The notes: generated by a model from the sequence alone, not told the origin. DNA of 11,095 bases from Gracilaria vermiculophylla (GCA_019155205.2 JAHNZQ020000004.1:4295082-4306176); one strand, 5' to 3'. Positions 1 to 7,766 are shown, counted from the stretch's first letter. Translations and numbers: made by a program.

Positions 1-1
1 C

Positions 2-1018
2 AACTTTGGGGATTCTGTTTGCACGCTCCGCCGTGAGAATCACAAGGTATTCGCCTCTATAGAATGTTCCCCGCTCGCCTTCACCATGGTGCGCGCTATC
101 CTCGATACCGGAGCTTGCCTCAACCTGGTGCACGCCGACGTGCTCCCGCGGTCTGCTCCCGGCTCCCTGGGGACTGGAAAGCTCCCTACGGTGCGCGATG
201 CGTCGCGTCAAGCATTGACCATCCTCGGCGCAATCCCCTTGTGCCTCCGGTTGGGCTCCTTACAGGTGAAAGTGTGGTTCCTCGTAGCGACCAACTTGGC
301 CGCACAATGCATATTGGGCACTTCCTTTGTGGATTGATATGTACGTGCAATCTACCCACGCCTGCGGAAGGTGACATTTCACGACGCCGCCCCTATAGGT
401 ATCGTGTCCGCATCTCCAGGAGCGGACGCCAACGCGCGTCACGTGGGTAATCTTCTAAAGGAGACGCATTCGAGTAAGTTCCGAGTGGTGAAGAGCATCG
501 AAATACCCGCGAGGAGTAAGGCCGAAGTCTGGGTGCAGACCTCTGCATCTGGCCTTTCATTCCTACAGGGAAGTCCACACCTGACGACAAAGCAGCACTC
601 CATGATGGCGAACGGTATTAAAGAAATAATACCGAACATTCCCTTCAGGGTTGTGCTCGCCAACCTCAAAGAGTCGCCGTTACGGCTCCAGAAAGTAATT
701 GTCGTCGGACTGGCACTACCCGCCCATGCAGGACTGGCAAACCTCCCTCGATCGGAAGACCTTGGGGACCGCGATGCAATCGCCACCATGGAGGCGGAAG
801 CGACTTCTTTGGCTCCAGAGGAAGAGAATCCTGCCACCTGTCAGGAGAAGCTCCAAATTGGCGAGGATTTCGAAGGATATCGCCATAGGATAGTGGAGAT
901 GCTATCCGCCTTTGAAAACATGTGGTCTGGGCGCCTGGGTCAAGTCAGCCTGGCCAAGCATAGGGTCCAGCTCAAACCCGATGTGAAAACGGTACATCAA
1001 CCTCCGAGGAGAGCCTAA
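2..1018 (+). pseudogene. Copy A: aspartic protease and protease-RT linker, with stops
   Basis: This segment encodes the retropepsin-like aspartic protease that would cut the Gag-Pol polyprotein inside the particle. The frame is open from base 2, so the coding region enters from outside the window; the ATG at 86 is internal (copy B has Thr there) and is not a start. The active-site triad Asp-Thr-Gly is at 104-112, in the context ILDTGA, about 34 codons in. The hydrophobic run ILGAIPL near 220-240 fits the protease fold. An in-frame TGA at 335-337 replaces the CGA of copy B, a C-to-T change at a CpG. The same frame then continues through a poorly conserved linker to TAA 1016-1018, where copy B has GGA. 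The linker ends in the stretch AFENMW shared with copy B. The protease call is secure; the linker has no recognised domain. Confidence 0.85.
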
Positions 1019-2063
1019 CCCCATACGCGCGGTTTTGAACGCGATGAGGTCCATAGGATGCTGGAGAAGGGCGTTATCGAGCCTTCCAATTCCGAATGAG
1101 CCTCCCCGGTGGTGTTGGTCAAGAAGAAAGATGGCTCCCTAAGGTTCTGTATTGACTACAGGCGCCTCAACGAGGTAACGGTATGCGATTCGTACCCGAT
1201 ACCCCATATGGATGAATGTATCGACTCCTTAGGCGATGCGTCCGTTTTCTCCACGCTGGATGCCAACAGCGGCTACTGGCAGATTGAAATGAACGACTCC
1301 GATAAAGACAAGACAACGTTCACCTCGCACTGTGGGATCTTCAGTTTCCTAAGGATGCCATTTGGATTGAAGAATGCACCCGCTACGTTCCAACGAGCGG
1401 TGGACATTATCCTGTCAAAGGTGAAGTGGCAGTACGCTTTGGTGTATATCGATGACGTCATCATTTACTCTCGCAGCGTGGAGGAGCACTTCATTCACGT
1501 GAAGCATGGGCTCCAACTCCTAAAGGATGTTGGCCACCCCTTGAAACTGGAGAAATGTTTCTTTTTCAAGTCGTCGGTGGACTACCTGGGGCATTTCGTG
1601 CTCCCGGGCCGCTTACAGGTTTCCAGGAAAACTCAGGACGCCATCAAAGAAGCTCGCCCTCCCAAAAATCAGACGGAGCCCTGCTCCTTTTTAGGCTTGT
1701 GTAACGTCTTCCAGAGGTTTGTACCGAATTTCTCCCGTATAGCGGTGCCGTTAAATCCCCTCTTGGAGAAGAACAAGCCGACGCAATTGGCTATTTTGAC
1801 GGACGAGGAGTTTGAAGCTTTCGACACCCTGAAGAGAAGACTGGTAGAACCACCAATCTTGGTACTTCCGAAGCGGCACGGCCGAATGAGGCTGGACACT
1901 GACGCCTGTAAGTACCAGGTCGGATGTGCCCTCCTACAGGAGCAACCGGAAGGTGGACTTCAGCCCATCGGATATTGGAGTCGCAGCCTCACCCCCACGG
2001 AACGGAATTATTCCACCTCGGAGCGCGAATGTCTCGCCATCGTGTGGGCGGTTTTGCTTTTTT
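1019..2063 (+). pseudogene. Copy A: reverse transcriptase and N-terminal RNase H, broken
   Basis: This is the RNA-directed DNA polymerase that copies the element RNA inside the particle. The frame carries on unchanged from the protease segment. A TGA at 1097-1099 replaces the TGG of copy B just before the RT core. After it come the conserved blocks KKDGSLRFCIDYRRLN (about 1124-1171), LDANSGYWQI with the first catalytic Asp at 1259-1261, FGLKNAPATFQR near 1360, and the YIDD catalytic box at 1445-1456. The RT/RNase H connection follows, then RNase H begins with LDTDAC (Asp codons 1895 and 1901) and ERECLAIVWAV with the catalytic Glu at 2027-2029. The reading frame breaks at 2058-2063, where six T stand in place of TTTTA in copy B: a one-base gain in a homopolymer. 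The RT core itself is open and has its catalytic residues. Confidence 0.9.
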
Positions 2064-3431
2064 CGCCCATACCTGGAAGGCGCGCGCTTCACCTTAAGGA
2101 CGGACCACGCACCATTGAAGTGGATACTGTCCTTGACGGATGCTTTTTGTCGCCTGGAAAGGTGGAGGTTACGCCTCCTGGAGTTCGAGTTTGACATCCT
2201 CCACCGTCCTCGCAAAAAACACCAGGCAGCGGACGCGCTCTCGCGAATCTCCACCGATGGGGAAGAAAAATCACCTTTAGAGGACAACATCCCGTGCCTG
2301 GATATCCATGACGCCGACGGGAAAGAAAGATCCGATGGAGAATGTTTGGAGTGCTGTGAACCTGGAGGAAATTACAGTGGACTCCCTGAGGTGATGGCTC
2401 CAGTTGAGGAGGAGAAAGAAGTTCTCCCCATTACCGTAGCGGAGATCCTGAAGGAGCAGAGTACGGATGCGTACTGCAAGGAGTGCCTCGCCACTGTGGG
2501 GAGTTACCCATCGTCATTCGATGTCGACCAAAATGGCGTGCTTGTACGCCACGCCCCCCTGGATGGAGCTATCCAAAAGGTGGTCCCGACGAAGCTACGG
2601 GCGAGAGTGTTGTACCTCTCGCACTATCCTCGCCTCACCGTGCACCCCGGTGGGTCTCGGATGTATTTCACCATGCGGAGGGAGTTCTATTGGCCAAAGA
2701 TGGCTAACGACGGCTTCCAAACGGTGGCGGATTGCTATTCCTGCGCCGCCGCTAGGGGGAGTATACGGAAACACCGGACGCCACTCACGCTGTTCCCACC
2801 TTCAGGACCGTTGGAGTTTGTGGCCATGGACATCCTGGATCCTCCCCCGAAGACGGAACAAGGGCATCGATTCATCCTCGTGATCACGGAGCGTTTTTCC
2901 AAGATCACGCGTACCATCCCCCTCCGGAGCTCTACTGTAGCAGTGATTGCCGACGCCTTTCCGGAGCATTGGGTTTACCCCTACGGGATACCGATGTACC
3001 TCCTTACGGGCAATGGCCCCCAGTTCGCGGCCAAACTCTTCAGCGATGTCTCCGGAATGCTGGGGATGAAACAGTTGTTTACAACTGCTTATCACCCCCA
3101 GACGAACGGACAGGCGGAAAGGTTCAACAAAACCGTCGCCTCGAGGCTGAAGCACTACGTCGCGGACCACCCGAAGGATTGGGACGCATATGTGGGACCC
3201 CTCACGTATGCAAACAACCTACAGGTGCACCGCTCCACTGGGACCGCTCCTTTCAATCTGGTGCTCTCGCGCATCCCGCCAATTGCCGTTATCGCAGCAC
3301 GCGCCACGGCACCCCCGGCGGATGGGCCACAGGCGCCAACAGTGGCACACGCCAAACGCTCCATCGTAAGGCGATATGAGAGCGCGCTCTCCCTCGCGAA
3401 GGAGAGACGCAACGCCTCGCAGGGGAGATAA
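2064..3431 (+). pseudogene. Copy A: RNase H C-terminus and integrase, active site mutated
   Basis: In the shifted frame the rest of RNase H continues (LRTDHAPLKW with Asp 2103-2105, then AADALSR near 2225), followed by a variable acidic linker and integrase. Integrase inserts the cDNA into the host genome. Its HHCC zinc-binding domain is visible: His codons 2622 and 2643, Cys codons 2733 and 2742. In the catalytic core the first Asp is at 2829-2831 (MDIL) and the Glu at 3117-3119 (GQAERFNK). The second catalytic Asp is lost: codon 3009-3011 is GGC (Gly) where copy B has GAC. This alone should abolish strand transfer. The frame stops at TAA 3429-3431 but the homology continues in the same frame. 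The first 45 or so codons of this frame, before 2064, are only antisense-like shadow of RNase H. Confidence 0.9.
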
Positions 3432-4036
3432 AAACAGGACTTCGATCGAAAGGTTATGAAAGGCCCTCACCTGAAGGAAAGCGACAAGGTTTTCCTCGAT
3501 AAATCTGGGGAGATATCCGATGAACCAGCGGACGTCACGAGCAAGTTAGCGCCGAGCACCTCAGGACCTTGCAATGTCCTGGACATCTATAGGGACACTG
3601 TCGCCATTGAGGTAAACGGGCTCAGGGATGTCGTCTCTCGTGATAGGGTGAAGAAGGTACCGCCGCCGGGCCCTTCAGTAATGCCCCCTACCCCACCTCA
3701 GGGACCACTCGGGGTACTTCCTCATCCAGCCACCTCAAGAGTGCAGACACCTTTGGATACTACAAACCTCACTACACCTTTCGGTATACGATTCATGGAA
3801 GCTCCAGCCGCCATCATGACCCCTCAAGGTGATATCCTCTACGCAGTTGACCATATCGTCTCTCACCAACAAACCCCCGCAGGGATACTGTACGGCGTCC
3901 ACTGGTATAAGTACACCTCAAATTATGACACGGAAGAACCTCTGGGACACATCCCGGAGAACTTCATCAGAAGATACCATGCCAATCTTGTGCGGAAACG
4001 CCCCTCCGCATATTCGCTTCCGTTTCAGAAAGGGGG
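3432..4036 (+). pseudogene. Copy A: integrase C-terminal domain and chromodomain
   Basis: Reading continues in the integrase frame after TAA 3429-3431, which most simply came from CAA by C to T. First comes a basic SH3-like C-terminal domain with the motif SGPCNVLDIYRDTV (about 3567-3610), resembling the GPY/F module of gypsy integrases. A Pro-rich linker follows (3660-3770), then a chromodomain-like module at about 3840-3986: YAVDHIV at its start, VHWYKY in the middle, DTEEPLGHIPENFI at its end. The three aromatic positions expected in a chromodomain cage are present as Tyr (3840), Trp (3903) and Tyr (3912). In chromoviruses this domain is thought to steer integration to marked chromatin. 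Here it is part of a dead copy. The frame runs on to TAA 4257-4259, but codons past about 4037 read through the junction into foreign sequence. Confidence 0.78.
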
Positions 4037-4042
4037 AGGGGG
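4027..4042 (+). other. Polypurine tract of copy A
   Basis: AGAAAGGGGGAGGGGG lies about 40 bases downstream of the chromodomain, where a Ty3/gypsy element has the polypurine tract that primes plus-strand DNA synthesis just before the 3' LTR. No TG-starting LTR follows, so the element seems to have been cut here. The tract could also be a chance purine run in a coding region. Confidence 0.55.
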
Positions 4043-4047
4043 CCCCC
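4038..4047. repeat. GGGGGCCCCC palindrome at the A/C junction
   Basis: A perfect 10-bp palindrome sits where plus-strand coding similarity (copy A) stops and minus-strand coding (fragment C) starts. The exact breakpoint cannot be fixed without an intact relative; it lies somewhere in about 4036-4110. Confidence 0.5.
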
Positions 4048-4110
4048 AAATGGAATTGTTTCTCGTCTCCGCTATCTATATCCCACCTGGAGTTCTCTTT
4101 CTTCGCCTCA

Positions 4111-5442
4111 AAGACGCGGTTGTCCGCTTTTCGCACGCTCCCGCGGCGGCAATTCGTATCGCTGAGTGCGCGGGCACGGCTCAGTTGTACTGCAACTACC
4201 GTTCATGGTTCTTCTGTTCCACCTCAAGGATCGTTTATTTCGCTGCTGCCGGGGACTAACTTCCTTCACTGGGGTTTCTTTCACCTACAGGTCACCGAAT
4301 CGCATTGCATACTCCGCTTCGAGGCGATCTTTCGTCGTGAGCGCTTGGCTCTCCAAGAACTCTGCCAGGCTTTTCTTGATGGCCGCCATCGAGGCGCAGT
4401 CCGCCCGGGCCTTATGGAGTTCTAAGACCCAGGTGCGAGCCTCGCGCAGAGCCTCTACAGGGGACGCCGGGGTAGGACGGCCCATCACAAGGCACGCCTG
4501 CACTAACTCTCGGAAGGCAGCACCCAGAGCTCTAGAGAATAACCCGCCCGGTGGTGCACCAGAAGTAGCAACCTCCGTCGAAGGAACAACAACCGTAACG
4601 GAAGAAGTAGCGGACGGCGGACCGCCTGGGACTGGGGCCTCCTCAAGGGATTCTACAAGCAGCGCAGAGGAGGTCGGCAAAGCCAAGGATAAAGTAGGTG
4701 ACACCGGAGGTGACGGCGGTACGGGAACCGAAACGCTCCTCAGGCGAGGCAAAAAAACATGCACAGGGACGCTCCGCAATCGGGGTTGCACCACCGGGGC
4801 CGAAGCCACCGAGACAGGAGTATTATTGTCCTCTTCCATAGGAGACACGGTGGTCACCACTGCGGGAGGATCCGGCAGTGAGGCTGGTCGTGGCGTTGGG
4901 ACCTCAGAAGACGCACCCACATCCTGGGCCGGAACCGTCAGCCGACGGGGCGTGTAAGTCGCCAGGCTCTTCACCATGAGGTTATAGTCGGCGACACGGA
5001 GCCGCTCCGCCTGAGGAACCCGAGAGGGTGCAAGAGGGGAAAAGGCCGGCTAGACTCGCCCGTCATCGTCTCCATCGGGACTCCTCACAATAGGGTGGAA
5101 CTTGTCTTCGACGAAGTCATACCGAAAGAAGCCTGGCATATCGTTCCACGCCACCTGAAGGTTGTAATCCAGCAGCGTCTCCGCCTCGGACTCGCTCCAT
5201 GCGGTGCCCTTGATAATGTTTTGAATTCCGAAGGAGCTCGGGCCCTGGATAGTTGACGACGACAAGAAGAGAAAACGTCCGGCGGTTGCCTGATACGAAG
5301 AATTCCAGTAGAGGCGACCGTCACGGCACCGCATATCGGAAGTGACGCCCTCGCCCGCTTCTAGGAGATACGCCATCAGGGTGCCGACAGCGAATTCCGT
5401 TTGGGCAATCTGTGGTGCAAAGCGCGGAAAGCGGGCGAGCAC
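4111..5442 (-). pseudogene. Fragment C: gag-like/5'-region protein of unrecognised family
   Basis: On the minus strand a single frame is open from 5442 down to 4111 except for TAG at 5052-5050 and TAG at 4287-4285. I do not recognise the family, and I see no CCHC zinc knuckle. Order of parts: a folded-looking N-terminal module (5400-5090) with TEFAVGTLMAYL, RLYWNSSYQ, GTAWSESEAETLLDYN and an acidic end (SPDGDDDG); after the first TAG, a long Pro/Ser/Val/Thr-rich, probably disordered region (about 4960-4570); then a helix-rich end (4540-4290, AFRELVQACLVMG, EALREARTWVLELHKAR); after the second TAG, a basic tail. Length, position in a retrotransposon cluster and the disordered-plus-helical build suggest Gag or an accessory 5' protein. 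The N-terminal module matches fragment D (7499-7766) at the protein level, which supports real coding. Confidence 0.6.
5133..5400 (-). repeat. C/D inverted repeat, left arm
   Basis: The reverse complement aligns with 7499-7766 without any gap (paired coordinates always sum to 12899). Identity is lower than between A and B, roughly three quarters by eye. Many differences fall at third codon positions, so the shared unit has been kept as protein. Confidence 0.85.
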
Positions 5443-5636
5443 TCAAGGCGTCCAACCTTGCTCCCTGGGATGGGTATCAAAGGTGTTGAAGCTCCCTCGA
5501 TAGGGTCGAGTAGCACCGGGCGTAATTCCGGACGAGCCCTTCCTGACATGCAGTCCAGTGTGGGTGTGGTCGTCAACCGATGACGTCGGACGGAGTGAGC
5601 CGCGTGTACACGAGTGAAAGTGTCCGCGTGAATGGT
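5443..5636. other. Unassigned spacer between fragment C and the LTR
   Basis: I see no recognisable gene here. Read on the minus strand, it starts right after the LTR end with ACCATTCACGCGG. That is not the TGG-starting primer-binding site expected after a 5' LTR primed by a tRNA. It may be the untranslated leader of C, DNA flanking a 3' LTR, or both. The loose similarity of C to D begins near 5450. Confidence 0.4.
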
Positions 5637-6013
5637 TGTAGTAAGAATAAAGCAACGAGCCGAGCCGCGATACGTGGCGCAGACTCGATAGTCGTATAGA
5701 TATTAAACCACGGACATGTAAGAATAGACTGCCAAGCAGAGCGAAAAATATAGACCATACGACAGTAAAAAATACAAGAAAAACAACAAAAACATGCAAA
5801 GAAAAAGTCCGTAACCACGGTAGAATTTTCTTCGGCGAAAGAGGTTGGTTGACCGTCCGTGTCTGCGGCGGAAGCACCCGACGAGGGTCTGGAGCCGTCC
5901 GCGAAGCGGTAGTGTCAGAGCCGAGATCCTCCTTGTGGTACTGTCAGCCCTCTTTAGGAATATTATACCTAGAGGCCAAACCACCCTATTTCCGTAGGAG
6001 CCACTGTACTACA
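5637..6013 (-). mobile_element. LTR, 377 bp, minus strand (probably a 3' LTR)
   Basis: On the minus strand the segment starts TGTAGTACAG (6013 downward) and ends TACTACA (5643-5637), giving perfect 7-bp terminal inverted repeats within the usual TG...CA ends. A polypurine tract, AGGAAAGGGGG, lies two bases outside the 5' end (6026-6016), which marks orientation and a 3' LTR. A TATA-like sequence is 46-52 bases inside. The middle (about 5700-5815) is strongly AT-rich with T-runs on the minus strand, unlike the GC-rich surroundings. The second LTR is not in the window, so the boundaries rest on the inverted repeats and the tract, not on a pair comparison. Confidence 0.7.
5961..5967 (-). promoter_or_regulatory. 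TATA-like box in the LTR
   Basis: TATAATA on the minus strand, in the 5' part (U3-like) of the LTR. Position and composition suit an RNA polymerase II promoter driving leftward transcription through the LTR into fragment C. Inference only. Confidence 0.35.
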
Positions 6014-6480
6014 TACCCCCTTTCCTGAATTGCACCACGTCCTCGAGGTGCATCTTACCCTTTCTTGATCCCTGGGGTGGCTCCTATCGGTGTTGCGGCA
6101 CGTGCGGCCTCCGGTGGTTCACCCATTCTCTCCTTCAGGCGTTCCTTCTCTTCTCCATACCCGTGCGCGGCGTGTTGCCGCGGGCTCGCGTTTCACTCCT
6201 TGCGGTGGTTGCGGGCTTTGCTCCTTCTTCATCCGGCTGCATCCGCTCCTTCTTGGTGTCATCTGTCGGTGCTGCTGCGCCAGTCGGCAAAGCGAGCGCC
6301 CGTGTCTTCCGCCGTACCGCGCGCGGTGCCAGCGCGCACTTCCGTGGACAGAGCGTGGGTCAGTACCGCAAGGATACCGACCCCCTGGAGGTGCTAGCCA
6401 CTCTGACTCCTTCGAGTTTACTCCTTGTTGCAACACCCGCTTCTTCGCGTCCGCTCATCCGATCTCCGTGAAGGTGCCGG
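6009..6480 (-). pseudogene. Probable decayed polyprotein C-terminal tail
   Basis: On the minus strand a short frame ends MHLEDVVQFRKGGM and stops at TAG 6011-6009, the stop being made by the first bases of the LTR (TGTAG). A polyprotein ending at the polypurine tract and LTR edge is common in Ty3/gypsy elements. That frame is open for only 25 codons (from 6083). Upstream, charged coding-like text continues in the other two minus-strand frames (GEEKERLKERMGEPPEAARAA around 6150-6060; DEEGAKPATTARSETRARG around 6260-6200), as if frameshifts had built up. No catalytic domain is visible. It may be the far end of the element to which copy B belonged. The assignment is weak. Confidence 0.35.
6016..6026 (-). 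other. Polypurine tract before the LTR
   Basis: AGGAAAGGGGG on the minus strand, separated from the LTR's TG by TA. Its place and purity match the plus-strand primer of LTR retrotransposons. It also encodes the last residues of the tail reading frame (FRKGGM). Confidence 0.7.
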
Positions 6481-6524
6481 ACTCATAAGTCTCTCGTCCG
6501 CACCTCCGTCGTTCTCCGTTGGAT

Positions 6525-7753
6525 ATGAGCGCGCGCTCCGCGATGGTGCTCCATAACTTGCCTGATGCCGGTCGCCCGGCTTCGCCTCGGGTTCAACGGT
6601 GGCGGCTTGACACGGCTCCCTCCTCGGTGGTGCATATAAGTTCGAATCGATCCCCGAGTGGTGTCAGGTCTCTCTTCGCAGGTGCAACCACGCGTTTGGT
6701 CGCCATCCACCCTGCTTCGTACGCCTTCGGAATGTTCTCTCCGACTCCGGCGCCGACATCCCCTTCCAATCCTCAGGTGTATCACACCTCGACCCGAGCA
6801 CCGTTCCGTCCAGGAGAACACTTCGATCATCGCGCCACGCGGGTGTTTGTCCCGTTCTACGATAGGCGCGTGAGTCTCCCCTGTCCCGTGGAGGACTACA
6901 TTCACCATTTCGGGCCGTACCTGCAGGCGATGCGGTTCCGCGCCGTCCCGGAGATTGCGTGGAACGACCAGAAGCGAAACCCCGTCGACGCATACCGAGC
7001 CCATTGGATTCATACTCTGGTACATGGTGACAATGCTCCAACCACGGTAGGACACTGCGAAACTCCCTACCTGAGGTGCGCGGAAGAACGAGAGATCCAG
7101 GTGCGACTCCAGGTCCTGCTCCACAAGGAGAGCTCGCACCAGAGAGCAGAGCGAGCGGGAAGCCTTGTCGATGGACGCTCCGCCCTTGCGGTGCTACCCT
7201 TTAATCCCACATACGACCGCCTGTACTGGCTCAATCGAAATCGATGGGGGACGCACCTTGCGGACGAAACTCGCGTACGCACCTCGTTCGGGTATTTCTA
7301 CGGATGGCACAACACGAAATTCCATGATATGCCCTCCGGACAACGTCCAAAGTACTACCTGAAGGTAAACGACTCCTGGACGGACCATTGGGTTTCCCGC
7401 ATCTCTGCGTGGCGACTACCACAACCGTCGCGTATCACACCTCGGAGGTTCTGGATCCGCATGACTCCCTAGGACGGTTCGTCATGTCAGTCGCCTCGAC
7501 GGAGTTTCCGGTCGGCACCCTGATGGCGTACCTCCAAGTGGCAGACGAAGGCGTGACTTCCTATACCCGATGCCCCGACAGCCGCCTCTACTGGGACTCG
7601 TCGTATCAGCCGACCGGCGGGCGTTTGCTCCCCTTGTCGGCGTTCATTGTACGGGTCTAGCGCTCCTTCGGTCTCCAAAATCTGGTTAAGGGCACCGCAT
7701 GGAGTGAGTCCAAAGCGGAGACACTGTTGGATTACAACCTCCAGGTGGCGTGA
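6525..7753 (+). pseudogene. Fragment D: C-related protein with long N-terminal part, broken
   Basis: A frame open from 6489 has its first ATG at 6525 and runs to TAG 7470-7472. It encodes about 315 residues of no family I recognise: a Ser/Pro-rich start, then a compact part rich in Trp, Tyr and His (VEDYIHHFGPYLQAMRF, YDRLYWLNRNRWG, FGYFYGWHNTKFHDM), with no membrane segment or zinc finger. A frameshift near 7390-7420 then moves the similarity into another frame, DPHDSLGRF then TEFPVGTLMAYL, which matches fragment C from 7499. In that frame TAG 7658-7660 and TGA 7751-7753 (TGG in C) interrupt it. Homology to C ends at 7766, where copy B begins on the other strand. Together C and D suggest one longer ancestral protein: D keeps the N-terminus, C keeps the C-terminus. 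Gag or a retrotransposon accessory protein is the likeliest role. Confidence 0.6.
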
Positions 7754-7766
7754 AGTGACACACCAG
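7499..7766 (+). repeat. C/D inverted repeat, right arm
   Basis: Gap-free match to the reverse complement of 5133-5400. The last shared bases are CCAG (7763-7766), which overlap the end of copy B. Confidence 0.85.
7761..7766. other. D/B rearrangement junction with short overlap
   Basis: Plus-strand similarity to C ends at 7766 and minus-strand similarity to copy A ends at 7761. The two overlap in CACCAG, of which CCAG matches both partners. Short shared bases at a breakpoint are typical of end-joining repair. Confidence 0.6.

Larger units (their letters stand above)
1..3263 (+). repeat. Left arm of a 3.26-kb inverted repeat (pol copy A)
   Basis: This stretch matches the reverse complement of 7761-11030 along its whole length. 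In the parts compared by eye, 90-95% of bases agree. Only two indels are needed: an extra T at 2058-2063 here, and an 8-bp tandem duplication at 10562-10577 in the other arm. The span difference (3263 against 3270) equals exactly these two. The match ends at CAATCTGGTG (3254-3263). Confidence 0.93.
1..4042 (+). mobile_element. Copy A: degenerate Ty3/gypsy chromodomain retrotransposon, pol part
   Basis: One continuous, colinear pol region reads left to right as protease, linker, reverse transcriptase, RNase H, integrase, integrase C-terminal domain and chromodomain, ending in a polypurine tract. Placing integrase after RNase H is the Ty3/gypsy order and separates it from Ty1/copia. A C-terminal chromodomain is the mark of the chromovirus branch. 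The 5' part (LTR, gag) lies outside the window. No LTR follows the polypurine tract, where the sequence changes to minus-strand material. Lesions seen: TGA 335-337, TAA 1016-1018, TGA 1097-1099, a +1 frameshift in the T-run 2058-2063, TAA 3429-3431, and Asp to Gly in the integrase active site. This is a dead copy. Confidence 0.93.

Noticed and set aside
86..337. Stand-alone 83-residue protease gene starting at ATG 86
   Set aside because: The frame is open upstream to base 2 with homology to copy B, and the Met is not conserved. It is a piece of a polyprotein ended by a nonsense mutation.
4166..4957. Plus-strand 263-codon frame rich in Gly, Ser, Thr and Glu
   Set aside because: It is the antisense of the Pro/Ser/Val-rich part of fragment C. 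The minus strand is the one whose protein matches fragment D.
4285..5052. The two TAG codons in fragment C as programmed stop read-through
   Set aside because: Fragment D does not carry a stop at the position of C's 5' TAG region and has its own stops elsewhere. Scattered nonsense mutations in a dead copy explain them better.
5443..5877. Minus-strand 144-codon frame with a strongly hydrophobic stretch resembling a membrane protein
   Set aside because: The hydrophobic run comes from the T-rich tract inside the LTR, and the frame crosses the LTR end into unrelated spacer. No start context or homologue is seen.
5637..6013. A plus-strand orientation for the LTR, with AATAAA near 5646 as a polyadenylation signal
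   Set aside because: The polypurine tract lies outside the opposite end and points to the minus strand. No such tract or primer site flanks it in the plus orientation.
6065..6471. Overlapping plus-strand frames of about 100-130 codons rich in Ala, Ser, Arg and Cys
   Set aside because: No homology or domain is recognised. They look like reverse frames of the decayed minus-strand tail, although that tail is itself weakly supported.
6483..7139. Minus-strand Arg-rich frame of 218 codons
   Set aside because: Antisense shadow of fragment D. High Arg with no domain-like pattern is typical of a GC-rich reverse frame.
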